From contig NC_054872.1 of NCBI RefSeq assembly GCF_018320785.1, positions 37,282,051 to 37,346,050 of the forward strand: 64,000 bases of DNA, written 5' to 3'. Positions 1-12,290 of the stretch are shown piece after piece; position 1 is the first letter of the stretch, and every line of letters starts with the position of its first letter. Below the pieces are notes generated by a model that saw only the letters and a list, made by a program, of their open reading frames with translations, was not told the DNA's origin and did no database searches. The DNA is from Cheilinus undulatus (lineage: Eukaryota; Chordata; Actinopteri; Labriformes; Labridae). The position numbers and the translations under genes are program-made.

Positions 1-2034
1 ACTCCACACTGATGATGCAATCTGTGATGATAAATGAATTAATTCATGATGCCAAATGTCAAGAGGCCAACAGAAAAATCTGAGCTTGCATCCATTTTTC
101 TTTTGTCCGTGTTTTTCTTGCTCTGCCGGTTGTTACCCTGTAGATTTGTCATTGTGTGTCTGTGTTCCTTAAGAGTCTGTCTATTTTTGGAGCGTTTCTG
201 TTTTGCATCGCTGCAGCTGAAAAAAAGGCAACAGACTTGAGGCTGGGTCAAAGGTGGTGGCATGGCTACAAATGTTAAAATGGGGCAGAAAGATGCAGAA
301 TTTCCTGAATGTAACACCAGACAACAGTGCTGTCGTTTTGACAGGCAGCAGCTGCTGTTTCCTCTGTATCGCTGTGTGAGTCTGTTTCTATGTCTGTGTA
401 TGTGCCAGAGAGACAAGCGAGCTGGCTCCAGCTTGCTCTGGGACTGATGCCTTTATCAAACCATAATCACTACTCTTGCTGTTTTTAGTGTCAGCCTCAA
501 ATTCGATACTGTGTAAGTGTTAGTGGCTACGGTTATGCCCCATAATATTCTCTGCTTTTTTTCTATAAACAGCTGTAATCTTCTGAACATGCTGGCTGCA
601 ATTTTCCTGCTCTGGCAGCTTTAGCTTTTCATTTCAGTGACGTCCAGTGGAAGGACCAGAAAGTGTTATGTGGACTACAAAAATGCCCAAAAAAGTGAAT
701 CTGGCAAAAGTTCAGAGCAAGTTTCTGTTCAGGTTTTTATCTTATTATATAGGGTGTATGACTTAATTTAAAACTAAACATCAGTTGGAACAATTTGCAC
801 TTTTACACCCAACATGCTGAAGGAATTTGAAAAGCCTTCTTGTTTCCATCTCAAAATGGAAACAGCATCAGAAATCCAGTTTCAGCAACTTTTATGCAGG
901 AAGCCATAAACACAGTGCTGCATTGTTCATGTTTATTTTGGGGTATATACTTAGCATCTTTTACAGTTCTCCATAAAAGACAGGCCATCATTATGCCTCA
1001 TGTGTAAACACAGAGGGATTTTTTGGTGTTACTAGGAGTGGTGCAGCTTGCAGGAAGTAGCCAGAGGTGGAAATAATTATTCACTATCTCTACAGCAGGA
1101 CTGCATTTGGTGTTTTCCTCAACTGGATGTGACTCTCTCCATGCTCCAGGCAGAGCGACAGTGAATTAATGTGACTGCTGTTAATAAACTTGTTGTTTGA
1201 GACCCCATCTAAGCTCACAGAGGGATCCACTGCAGGGTTTTTCCATTTTATCCAACACTTGGGGGAATCTCGTCAGTCATTGTTTCCATGTACTACATGC
1301 TTCCATGCACACAATGAGCCATTCTTATAAATGCAAAAAAGACAAGTTTGCAAAAGAGTCGTTTCAGCTGTGGCCTCCTGCATGGTCTTTGTAATGTTGT
1401 TCAGATGTACATGGCTTCAGCAATACAAACATTGTATTAGTGGAATGCCAGAGCTCTTTTGGATCAACATGTCTACTTATGCAATGATTTCAAGTTGAAT
1501 TCACATTTCGTTCCACAAACTTTCAGACTGAGTTACAGATTAATGCAATCGAAGGTTTATCAGCAGTCAAAATGCTGATTTGCCCCAGACAGGACTGAAC
1601 AACCATGGGAAGTTATCACAGCTAAAACTTTTGAACTTTTGCTGCTATGATTGCAAGGGTCAGACAAAAGGCTTTCAGTTACATAGTAATCTAGCAAGAG
1701 CATGTGTGTGATTGAGCAAAATGGAGATGTAGCATTGTGCTGCAGAAAAAAGTGACACCTGGCTCAGCTTTTGGCTGCAGGATGTAGACTTTGTTCTAAT
1801 TTAGCGGCTGCAACCTTAGAAGGGTGCTACAACACAGTAGCACATAAAAGACTGTCCTTCAGTGCATCCTTGAAGGCCCAACATATACCGACATTCACTT
1901 TTACACCCTAAACAGTCTAAATAATTTCTATACATAAATCAGTATATTTATATATCCTTAAAATGAAGTAGGTAATAATATTAATCATTTTTATACCTTT
2001 TAGCCAGTGATAGCTGAGGCTGGAGGTATTATAT
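1..2034. other. Intergenic DNA, no gene seen
   Basis: AT-rich unique-looking sequence. Open frames of 60-125 codons occur on both strands, but none has a recognisable domain, convincing splice sites or protein-like composition. I see no clear transposon ends here. Confidence 0.5.
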
Positions 2035-2230
2035 TTTGGGTTTATCTGCAGTCCCTCTGTACATCCAGGCCATTCTTGTAAATGTGATATCTAAAGAATG
2101 CTTTGAGGGATTTTCTTCAAACTTTGCAGAAATGTTTGTCCTGAATTCATGACAGACTGATTCAATTCTTGAGATCAAAGGTCAAGGTCATAGGGCTCTC
2201 GTACCTTCCTCCTTTGGGAGTGTAATAATT
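2035..2230. repeat. Fragment of a widespread teleost interspersed repeat
   Basis: The wording of this stretch (a 'ccattcttgtaaatgtgata' phrase, then 'tgagggattttcttcaaact', then 'aaaggtcaaggtcat') matches a repeat type scattered through many fish genomes that ends in AGGTCA doublets. The match is from memory of such repeats and the family name is not certain. The doublet near 2177-2190 also resembles direct nuclear-receptor half-sites. Confidence 0.45.
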
Positions 2231-2329
2231 TACGATTTCTTTGAGGACTTCACCTCAAAGTTCTAGATCTAGTAATTTTGTAAATAATTATTTTTGTGCC
2301 TAACTTTAGCTTTCTAACAAATTAGCCTG

Positions 2330-3345
2330 GTTGTGTAAGGTAACATAAGGTAATGTAACATAACGTTACAATACGTCATTGTATTGTACGTACCTTTACG
2401 TAACATTTTGTTACATCAGCACTGAAATTGAAGAGAATTATCCAGGATTTATTACGTCACATTACATTAAATAATGCCACATCACGTCACATTAGGTTAC
2501 ATCAGCACTGAAATGTAAGAGAAAAAGCCTAAATCAGTTGCATTACATATGGTAACATTGTATTACGTTATGCAACTTTATGCTACATTACTTTCAGTTA
2601 CATCTTGCTATTTTATGCTACGCTAGAACTCACACTTTAAAGGCCTAATTCAGTCACATTACATATGGTAACATGTTATGTTGCGTTACTTTTTGTTACG
2701 TTACTTTTCGTTATGTCATGTCACCACTGAAACTTATAAGAAATAGCCTGGTTTTAGTTGCATCACATAAAGTTATGTCACATCACATCACTTAACATTA
2801 TGTCAGTACTAAAATATAAGAGAATAAGCCTAATTTAGTTGCATTACCTATGGTTACATTATATTATGTTGCTTTATGTTATGTTACATTCAGTTACAGC
2901 ACTGAAACCTAAGAGGACTAGTCTGGTTCAGTTGCATTTCATTAAGTTTTGTCATGTCAAATCATGTCACCTTATGTCAACAATGATAAGTACAACTATT
3001 AGTCTGGTTCAGTAGGGTAACATATGGTTACACTAAGTTAATCTACTTTACGTGATGTTACAACAGCACTGAAATAGAGGAGAATTATCCTGGTTATGTT
3101 GCATTAAAAATGGTTACGCTACACTACTCTACTTTACGTCACGTTACATCAGCATTGAATTAGAGGAGGATTAGCCTGGTTACGGTGCGTTACATATGGT
3201 GATTTTACATTACTTTACATTTACTTTACATTTCGTCAGCACTGAAATTTAAGCTAAACTGGCCTATGTATTTATGGGTACGGATGGTTTTGTTACTTTA
3301 TGTTTTGTGAGCACTGAAATTTCAGCAGATTAGCCTGGTTATATA
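2330..3345. repeat. Degenerate ~85-bp tandem satellite
   Basis: A core close to 'cagcactgaaattaagag' recurs near 2418, 2503, 2722, 2803, 2896, 2980, 3064, 3149, 3235 and 3310, mostly 81-93 bases apart. Between cores lie stretches rich in GTTAC/GTAAC and ACGT, often with 'catatggt'. This gives roughly 11-12 diverged head-to-tail units. No coding potential is visible. Confidence 0.75.
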
Positions 3346-3654
3346 TTGTTGCTGACTAAGCCCTGGTAACATAATATCTACTAGCCCTAACAGTGAGTGT
3401 ATTACAGAAAAAAGACAGTCAGAAGAAAGACAAGGCTGGTTTTTATGACGGGAGACAGAAGCTGGGTAAGCTCATCTGCATGCCGGTCAGCTGAGCCTCC
3501 GGCCTTGTTCACTCTAGAAGGCATTGCGTTGAACGAGGAGTCCAAGCTCCCATTAAGTTCAGTTTTTGGTTGGTTGGATTGCAACTCAAAAATAATGGCC
3601 AGTTTCATTCATCGCCGTATGTAGGGGTCAGCTGTAGAGTCTGGTTGGGAACCA

Positions 3655-4150
3655 CTTGTGGCCCCACGATACGATATTATCACGATTTCAAACATTTTGC
3701 AATACACAGAGTATACCATATATTGCGATATATTGCTATTTATACCATTTTTCAACTGTTAAGCTAATTTAGCATTAGCCTTGCCTTAATTTTTATCATA
3801 TTACCGCAGTACTCTATTTTCATGCAGCACCCCATGTGTCATGTCCATGTTGTTGTGCCATGCTTGCACTTCTAATGTCCTTTCCCTGGTGCTGCCATAT
3901 TGGTTGTACTAACTTTCTCCTGCTGTATGACCGCCACCTCTGCAGTCATCACTGGACAAAGGGCGCAACAGATCACCAAGTGGACAGAAAAGCAACTTAT
4001 GCTATCTATCCGGTACCATAGCATTCAGTTCATAGTAGCAATTAATTTGAAAAAAATCATTACTCGGCGAAAGAGATGACACCATTTATTGCCGTGCAAA
4101 ATATCGCAATACTATGTTGTATTGATTTTTTCCTTCACCCCTTCCGGTAA
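3655..4150. mobile_element. Non-autonomous hAT-like element (MITE)
   Basis: The left part reads 'ccacgatacgatattatcac' and the right part 'atatcgcaatactatg' followed by 'ttcaccccttcc'. These CGATA/TATCG-rich arms near a CACCCC end are typical of short non-autonomous hAT elements in fish. The exact ends and target duplication could not be fixed. Confidence 0.5.
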
Positions 4151-4379
4151 CCGTCGAGTTTGCGTCTTCTTACTCTCTCAGCGGCCATCTGAGTCTTTTG
4201 ACGTCATCTAAAGGTGACAGTAGCAGCTTAGCTAACCCTGCTGGCATGATGCATTCAAGACTATCAAACAATCAGGAACATTTCAACCCAGCTCACCCAC
4301 TTTTTATTTACCACATGGAAAGCAGTCCAAAAACAGAGAAAAAAAGGAGAAGAGCCTATCATCCCTAACAATATTGGTT

Positions 4380-4430
4380 GCATTTTGTTACGTAACGTTA
4401 CCTTCGCACTGCAATTTAAGGGCGCTTTCA
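4380..4430 (+). repeat. Isolated unit of the ~85-bp satellite
   Basis: A 'ttgttacgtaacgttacctt' stretch is followed by 'cgcactgcaatttaagggc', the same order (GTTAC block, then CACTGAAATTTAAG core) as in the array at 2.3-3.3 kb. It is a single detached unit about 1 kb beyond the array. Confidence 0.5.
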
Positions 4431-6035
4431 CATTAGGCCCAGTTGTTTCGAACCGCGCCGCGGTGCAATTCCATTCTGAACATATCTGTATGAATCATGA
4501 AGTAGAAGCCAACAAAACAGCCAGCAAATACTGCTATCTAAGGCACAAGTTGTTTTTAGGCTAAAAATGGCAAAGAGGCAAGTACATCTGTGTTGAATTC
4601 CTCCATTATCAGCACACGGGTATAAAAATAGAGCTTAAGAGCACAAGACTGCATGCTTTCAGAAATTATTCATCTTCATCAGCATTGCAGCATTCTTTCA
4701 TGACACTGAAAGCCTAACACTGTCTCATATTTTTCCAGGAACGCTCACTATTTTAAATAATAAAACCTTTTGAATTTATTCAATAGCACCTCTCTTGACA
4801 GCAGGATCATCAGCATGATAAACTGAGCAGGAGGAATGTGAGAGGTTCAGTACAGTGCTTGGATCCTAATTGTTTTTGGCAGCTTACTGTCATGAACTGA
4901 GACGGCTCAGTGGAAAAGTTTGAGAGAAGGTAGATGGAAGGAGGACTGATGAGGCAGGGAGCGCCATGGTAAGTGACCAAAGTAATGAGATGTTTATGTT
5001 CTATCACTCTGTTTAACTTCAGTAATCTCTTCATTCCTCCTCCACATATTTAATCTCAGTCACCCTCTGTGTCTGACACTGGGGCCTGAGCTGAACGCTA
5101 TTGGTTTTCAGACCTCTGCGTTCTCCAGGGATGGATCACCTCTTTGAAACCCAGACCATTTCCTGCCTAACACCAAACAGGCTTCCAGCTTTTTTCTTTC
5201 CAGGGTGTGTCTGAAGTGACATCTCATCCATTTCAATATTTTCATTCACAAGTACATTTCTGGCCTTTTAAAAGTTAACTCCTCATCTAGATCTTTGAGA
5301 TGTGCTGATCAACTCTGTCTTGTATCCCAAAGATCAGATGATCAAGCATTTTGTGGTAGCTCCTAAATTGTGGAATGAGCACGTCTGGAAATCAGAATGT
5401 CCCACTTTCTATCAAATTGTGTCTAAAATGTGTTTTAATTCCTTGGCTTTTAACAAGAATAAACTGAGTGAACTTGTTTTCTGTTTTGAAGACCAAGCAG
5501 ATTTAGGCTGTTAGTAGAATCTGGCCCATTAAATTTCTCTATTCTTCAGTAAAAACTTTTATTGAATTCAATATACAAAGCCAAGAACAAAATGTCGGGG
5601 TGGGGGGTAAATTACACTGTACAGACATTCAGAAAGAAGTTTAAGGAGGTATTTACTGACTGAAAAGTTATTTGAAGCAACACTTTAACAGTTGTTCGAT
5701 GCTACCTTAGTTTAATCAGTCAGTTTATACTTGCAATCATTCAAACATTTACTGCTGCAGAGTGACATCTATATTTTTTGGTGCCAGTCCCGACTCATCA
5801 CTTCCCGACCCGAAGATTTATTTTACATGCATAATTTGAGGAGTGATGAGATAACATCTCAAACCCCCATCTGAGCCAGCAGCTGGATGCTGGAGTGATG
5901 GTGGGTTGAAAACAAAAGTGAAGTACTTATTCAAGGAAGAGCAGACAGAGAGACCAGTAGTCATGTGACTTAAATAGATTAACGCAGTGGGACGATGTAC
6001 ACTGCGGTACATTGGGACGATGAATGTGACAGCAA
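4431..6035. other. Intergenic DNA, no gene seen
   Basis: The only notable open frame is 5302-5514 (+), whose 'APKLWNE' phrase faintly resembles the C-terminus of fish LINE proteins; this is too weak to call. Nothing else is supported. Confidence 0.4.
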
Positions 6036-7003
6036 GCCTTGCACACCTGGATTGGGGGATTTTCTGCTATTCCTCTTTGCAAATGCTCTCAAGCTTTGTC
6101 AGGTTGGATGTGGACAGCCATTTTTAGGTCTCTACAGAGATGTTTAATAGGGTTCAAGTCAGGCCAGGCCACTATAGGATATTCAGAGTTGTCCCTTAGC
6201 CACATATGCGTTGTCTCGGCTGTGTGCTTAGGGCAGGGGTGTTCAAACTTTTCCCACAGAGGGCCACATACAAAAATATATTAGGATGGTTGGGCTGCTT
6301 TCATATTCGTCACCATGAGGTTCTAAAGTTAGTAAGACTAATCCAATGTAAGTTAATACATGCTTCGTGACTGAGTATGCCTAAATGGCTAGTTCATGGC
6401 TGACAGGGCAGATAGCCATTTTTAGGATTTTGGGGATCCAATCAGATTTCAGGGGGCTCCGTTTAGCCCTGGCTACCACTGGCTCTGGCCCTGAAAAGTT
6501 ATTGGTGCTGTTATTTGCTGTAATATTTCATTGTTATCAATCAAGATATCTTCTTGTCAAAATGTTTGTTTATAGATTTAATATAGTAGCATTGCCCTGT
6601 GTTGACAAGAAGCTTTATGTTTTAATGTGGGCCATATTTCACTCTATTTCTAGAATTTGCTGCGGGCCATTCAAAAATGGGCTGTGGGCTGCATTTGGCT
6701 CCCAGGCCATAGTTTGGACACCCCTGGCTTAGGGTCATTTTTATGTTGGAAGGTGAACCTTCGGCCTAGCTTCCGTCTAGCCACTCTGCCATGAGCCCAG
6801 ATCAGAGGAGGGCTGCAGTGATGGTTGTCCTATCGGGGACTTTGTCCCATCTACACACAGGATCTCTGGCGCTCAGTCAGTCACCATCGGGTTCTTGGGC
6901 ATCTCTCTTACTAAGGCCCTTCTCCCGATTGCTCAGTTTGGCTGAGTGACCAGGTCATGGAAGAGTCCTGGTGGTGCCAAACTTCTTCCACATCAGGTTA
7001 CAC
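6036..7003 (-). pseudogene. Tc1-like transposase remnant, internally deleted and interrupted
   Basis: Reading the minus strand, 6036-6225 encodes the Tc1 transposase C-terminus, including a PDLNPI phrase and a CKEE..KIP-like tail. 6727-7003 encodes N-terminal parts, including W-K-K-F-G-T-T-R-T-L-P. The central catalytic region is largely deleted: the QQDNDPK-like segment runs almost directly into the RVARRK-like segment near 6765. A hAT element (6234-6726) then inserted, leaving an 8-bp duplication. No open frame survives, so the copy is dead. The family is the IS630/Tc1/mariner superfamily (DD34E). Confidence 0.85.
6226..6734. mobile_element. Non-autonomous hAT element with perfect 8-bp target duplication
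   Basis: The element spans 6234-6726. It begins 'caggggtgttcaaacttt' and ends 'agtttggacacccctg', imperfect terminal inverted repeats. Both sides carry the same 8 bases, gcttaggg (6226-6233 and 6727-6734), the hallmark of hAT insertion. It lies inside the Tc1 remnant, so it is the younger insertion. Open frames inside it are not transposase. A second copy lies at 32170-32764. Confidence 0.92.
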
Positions 7004-8815
7004 ATTGAGTCATATTAAATTGTATGTATCCTTTTGTATGTCTTGAATTTATTGTATTGGTTCATACTGTATTGCATCATATCACAGTATCATATCTATC
7101 GTATTGCAATGTATTGTATGTATCATATGATGCCTTGTATCACATTTTATATTTTACCATATTGTAGAGTAAGCCGATGTCCACATATCTAGGACTCAGG
7201 AAAGATAATAGTTTTATTTTTTGCAGTCTTTGTCACTGAGCCACAACTCAAGCTTGTTTTTAGGAGGGTATAGGTGTATCATATATTTCAAGGATCACAG
7301 TATATGTGCTTCTGTGTCTCTCTACATGTGTGCTAGAGGGTTTTATATGCCTGCATATGTGCATGTGATTTAATATTTATGCATGCAGAGGGACTGGAAA
7401 ATCACAGCAGGAAGGAGATCAGACATATGATCACAAAACAAGCTCAGTACACAGGAGCTCCCTGCTCTGGGATCCCATCTGTCCCATAAAGAAGCTACTG
7501 CTGGCAGATGCCTCCAGAGTGCTGTTTTTATGGGGGGGCACCAGGGGCCAGAGACACAGACATGTGTTTTCATACACTGGAAAGAGGGTGTGGAGGATAC
7601 CTGAAGGTAAAGACCCAGACTAGACTCCTCCACAGGTTTGCAGAAGAAGTTTTAATGAGCAGTTTGTGAATGCCAAAGAGCTTTTACCTTGACAAGACCA
7701 GTGATAACCTACTTTGAGAAACAGCGAGGAAATGTGTCATCGCCTACCTCCTTTGTCCTCACATCAATGTTGTCACTTGACGTAAGCTAAAGTTCTTAGG
7801 AACATGTGTTTTCTGTTTGATATCTCAGCATGTTTTTGATTTAGGAAAGAACAATGCTAATTCTCTCAGGGCGTCCTCCTTGGATATTAAATTCAGTGCA
7901 CAGATGAGTCATGCATGGGTGGTGTTTTCTTTCGCAGTGGTTGTTTAAAGGAAGATAAAGCTTTGATTGTTTAACTTTCATGTCATTTATTAGAATTTTG
8001 GCTATGTGGAGGAAAAAAATCACTGCTTCTTCTTTGTCAAGTATATATTTACCTCTGATTATGTTAATGATGTCAACAGTTCAAAATCGTTTTTTCTTTG
8101 ATAAGTTTTCTTTGCTTTGTGATTTACCCTTACATTGCAGGTTTCAATACACCTTTCATTATGCTCCCTGCAGAGCAGCTCACCAACAAAGGCTCTGTGT
8201 GGCAACCTTTGGAAAATGAGTGGGTGAGGCCACTCTCTCATGAAACGCACTGCAAATATTAATCTAGGTTAAAGAGCGTGGTTGCCTTTTGTTCCTATGG
8301 AGCCTGCTTGGAGTGCATCGCCTCGTTTCACCCTGGCAGTGAGCTTTAAGAGCGAGTGCTATCTTGTTTAAATCTCACCATCCTCCCACTGCGTCCCCAC
8401 ACACTATGCTTTTTTATTCTTACCACCAGCAGACAGACCCTCCCCAGCCATCAGCTGCAGATCCCTCCCTGTTTCTACCATCGTAGCTTATCACCAAATG
8501 TTGTACATGTAGACTTCCACCATAGTGGCGTGCACAGGTTTAACTGTTTTGTAAGCTATTCATCCTATTCACCATATTCACACATTTTTATTCCACATTA
8601 TTGTTTGTCATTTTACATTAAGTAACTGTTTGAAACAAAACCACCCAGAAAGGTGAGTACCTGTACATAAATCAGCACAAGACAGATTTTGGGACTAAGA
8701 AAATATTATTTAGTGAGTATTTCAAGTTTGAAATTCAACCCATGTCCCATCTGTTAACATGGTGGAAGCTGGATTTATGTCCTATTCCACAATCAGTAAA
8801 TATTTTGGCTTTCCT
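7004..8815. other. Intergenic DNA, no gene seen
   Basis: It contains a TATT/GTAT-rich stretch (about 7015-7165) of low complexity. No exon with both good splice sites and a recognisable domain was found on either strand. Confidence 0.4.
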
Positions 8816-8817
8816 CC

Positions 8818-9765
8818 AAGGCCGCCCATAAGGGGGGATAAGGAGGAAAACTTTCAGGGGCCCAGACAAACTGTGGGCCCATGGAGGTCAGCAAAATCAT
8901 GGTCCATTGTAAAGTTAATCTGTGATAACCATATTTTATTTTTAACGTGAATTATAACAACTCTTATCAAATTTTTAAAAAAGGATTTTATTTACTTATG
9001 CCGTAGAAAAACAGCCAAATGTAAACCTCTTTTCTTAAAACAGAATTACTTTTATTGGTAATGTTAATGATGTGGATGGGTACATTGACTTAAACTATTT
9101 GGAAAGTAATGTCAGACTTCATAGCAAGGTCTTAATGTGCCCAAATGTCATGATGCCATAATATGAGAGGAAGAAACTGAGAAAACTGTTATGAAAAGCA
9201 ACTGTGGCAAAGTGGGTAAAAAAAATAGTGTCATAAAAATGGAGAAAATGGTTGAAAAGTGTTATAAAGTGCCAAAGGCGGTTGGGGGGGGGCAAAAAAA
9301 TTGAGAAAATTGGTCAAAACTGGGTTACGATGGCAAATGAACAGGCAGAAATTGGCAAAAAGTGGAAAAAATTGTTAAAAAAAGTGGCACAAAGTGGTGA
9401 AAATGGTTAAAAAGTGGTCAAAAGTGCCAAAACTTGGTAATAAGTAGCAAAAATGGGTTAAAAAGTGGCTAAGAAGTGAAGACAATGGGTGAAAACTGGC
9501 AAAAGAGTGGCAAAAAACTGCAGAAGTGGCCAAAAAGTGTAGCAAATTGGGGAATGGTGGCAAAAATTGGTACAAAGTTGAAAAATGTGACTAAAGCGGT
9601 AAAATTAAAGTGAAAAATGTGGAAAATATTTACAAACTGGTGAAAATGGATAAAAGGGGCAAAATAGGGTCGAAAGCTATAAAATGGGTTAAAAGTGGCA
9701 AAAATTGGCCCCATCACAAAAAAGTGGCACAAATTGGGAAAAAGGGCAAAATGGGTTATACAACT
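8818..9765 (+). mobile_element. Interspersed element with an A-tract array; family unknown
   Basis: The left part starts near 'ggccgcccataaggggggat'. From about 9195 to 9760 it becomes a quasi-tandem array of short units such as aaaagtggc and aaaatgggtt, about 9-11 bases each. A homologous copy in opposite orientation occurs at 50490-50945, sharing the CCATAAGGGGG end, a TCTTATCAAA segment and a stretch around 9055-9165. It is therefore a dispersed element, not a local expansion. The F/H-rich frames on the minus strand are only translations of the array. Confidence 0.7.
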
Positions 9766-11291
9766 TGGCCTTGATGATTATGGTCAAAAGGTGTGATTAG
9801 CCTTCACCTTCTTCTCTTCAAGCCTCATTTTGACCTCCTCTCTCAGCTGTTTGCATTCTCTTTCCCTCCATCCATCTGTTAATCCCCATTTATGTACCAC
9901 TAACTAATCTACCCCTGTCAGACCAGCCTGACGCTGGAGTATAAATCAGCCCCAGGGACAGGTGGACATCTGCCAGCCATGAGGAGATCCAGGCAGGAAT
10001 GTGATCACTGATGCAGCTCAGAGAAAAACTGAATCTTGGCACTCAAAAGAATCATCTTTTCCCAACACCCCTGCACCTCCTCTTCATTGATTTACTGGAC
10101 AGGGAGGAATATTGGAGGCATGCCTCCTGCTTTTCTTTTTCATCTTGTTTTCATCCAGAATCTTTTCTTTTAATGAGGAGTTAGGGAAAAGCCGAAATTT
10201 GAGAAAAGAGCCAATGGGAGGATGTTTAATTTGAATTGATGAGCCTTAAAAACCCAATGGGCGCAATACCCAGTGCAATTTTAAACTGAAGTGAGTCCAT
10301 CACAAGACATTACAGCTGCTCATATGGAGGCTGCTCAGGTTAGTGAGCTGGTTAATGAGTGAAATATGTGGGATAGAGACCAAGATGTTCTTTCATGTCC
10401 CAGCAGGGTGTAGCACAATAACAGCTCTGCTCTCAGGTTGACCCTTTGGAGGAATAAAATGAACTCTTGTTTTTACCACTCTTAGCTTTTCTTTCCAATG
10501 TTCCCAGGAAAAATGAGGCTTACACTAATGTAAAATGCCACCATGCCCACCCAAGCGTATGGCTTTAATCAAATTTGGTCAAGATGGAGGTTGGTGGTGA
10601 GGAAGATTTACAGCTAAACCTTCTCAGAAGGTACACAGCTTTCATATTTGAAGAAACATTGGTGGTAAAATTGTTTGCAAAATGTGACGACCATAAGGTC
10701 AAAGTGTGTGTTGTGATCCCAAGTGACATATAAAATGATATATTTGAAATATTTGCCTCAGTTGTGTTGTATATCATTGATGCAATCTACCAACCAAGGT
10801 TTTTTTTTATTTTCTGTGCAGCTGTTAGCAATTAGTATGCCACCTCCTCCAGCATGGGAGTTGACATATTATAGTGATTACATGTTTACCATGTTCAGTG
10901 TGAGGCAGCTTTCACCAAGAAGATATAGCCTACTCATTACAGCTGTGCACAGCAGTTCTGGGTGGAACTTGATGTCTGTAATAAGTAGCAAATGCTCATA
11001 ACAGTTTTTTTTAATTGACATGAAAATATAAAAAAGCAGTGAATTTGAAAAGATCTTTCATCATATTGTTAGCATCAATGCTGTGAAGACCTCCAAGAGA
11101 CATGTTTATCTTACTTGGCACTTTTTGTGAGGCTTTTATGACACTGTCAGCAAATTGTTGCTCATGGACTAAGCTGCACTTAGATGTGTTTTCTGTTTAT
11201 TTGCACCAGACAGGAAGAAAACTAACATTCTTTTAAATGTGTGGTAAATAAAATGAAAATACTTTCAAGAGTTCAGTATATGATACAATAC
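9766..11291. other. Intergenic DNA, no gene seen
   Basis: Unique-looking sequence. Small open frames (for example 10723-11001, +) have no recognisable domain and are not supported by splice signals. Confidence 0.4.
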
Positions 11292-11556
11292 ACAGCCATA
11301 ACAGCCTGGTACCTTCTCCTCATGCTGGTCACCAGCCTGGTCACACACTGCTGTGGGATGACATCTCAATCTTCAACCAGCGTTTATTGCAAATCAGTGT
11401 GGTTGTGTTGGTCACTCTGGCACGAACAGCACACCCAAGCTGATCCCACAAGTGTGGGGTTGAGGTCAGGACTGCTGGCAGGCCATCTCATCCTCCTAAA
11501 CTCTGGAGGTATCCTCTGATAAACCCCACTCTGGGGCGAGGGTTTGACATCTTGGA
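11292..11556 (-). pseudogene. Tc1/mariner transposase C-terminal fragment
   Basis: On the minus strand the sequence encodes pieces of a Tc1-like transposase C-terminus: a PDLNP phrase, then (shifted by a small deletion) W-D-Q-L-G, then a TNTTT phrase and a stretch rich in arginine and valine. The frame is broken by short deletions and the rest of the element is missing. It is a dead fragment. Confidence 0.7.
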
Positions 11557-11699
11557 GGATAGAGTTAAGTCGCAGACTGTAGAGTTATGGGTTGTGAGAC
11601 TATGGCGGAACAGATAAGACTGTGGTGCTGTGCCATAGTCTAGGTAATAAATGGGAAACACTGAGCTGTTCATGTTGCACAGTTGGTTCAGTGTTTGAG

Positions 11700-12290
11700 T
11701 TTTCCTCCATAGGGCAGTTCACCTACCTTGGCGGAGTAATCCATCAATCTGCTGACTGCGAGGCTGAGCGCAATCAAAGACTTGGACTTGTGCATGGGGC
11801 AATAGGTGGCTGAGCAAGACAGTATGGCGTTCCCGGTATCTGAGCATGCGGATGAAAGTCAGAGTGTTTCAGTCCTTGGTCCTTCCAGTCATAGTGTATT
11901 CCTTTGAGGCCTGGAAGTTGACTGATGGCCAGATGGCTGGACTCCTTTGTGACATCTTCTCGTCTGTGCATTTTAGGGTATTGTTGGCAGGACAATGTGT
12001 CTAACGCTGACGGGCTCAGGACAGCCAGGATGGGAAGGGTCAGCGGCCTGATATGGGAATGGCACCTGGCACTTTCCCAGGCCTGATCCAACTCTCATGC
12101 TTGGTGCCAGGGACCTGGTGGGCTGGTTCAGATGCCCGGGGTGACCGCGGGAGTTGGGGAGGGGGCAGCTGGAAGGATGCCTGAAGAGATGGGGCATGTG
12201 CCTGATGCAGGCCTGGAGGATGGTTGGTCAAGAGGCCGGAACAGTACAGGACCAAGGCTGACGTGGTGAAGTGCCGAATCAGGATATGCT
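11700..12290 (+). pseudogene. Non-LTR retrotransposon (LINE) reverse-transcriptase C-terminal remnant
   Basis: The plus strand at about 11709 reads F-T-Y-L-G-G-V-I-H, the usual start of the conserved C-terminal part of reverse transcriptases in teleost LINEs. Later segments read I-L-G-Y-C-W and N-A-D-G-L-R-T, also in the expected order. Several stop codons and frame changes interrupt it (for example after 11811). Base composition is more GC-rich than the flanks. The clade is not certain. Confidence 0.7.

Noticed and set aside
5302..5514. Possible LINE protein C-terminus
   Set aside because: Only a short A-P-K-L-W-N-E phrase resembles such proteins; not enough.
9375..9732. Two overlapping F/H-rich frames on the minus strand
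   Set aside because: They are translations of the A-tract array; an array with no stops is expected to be open.
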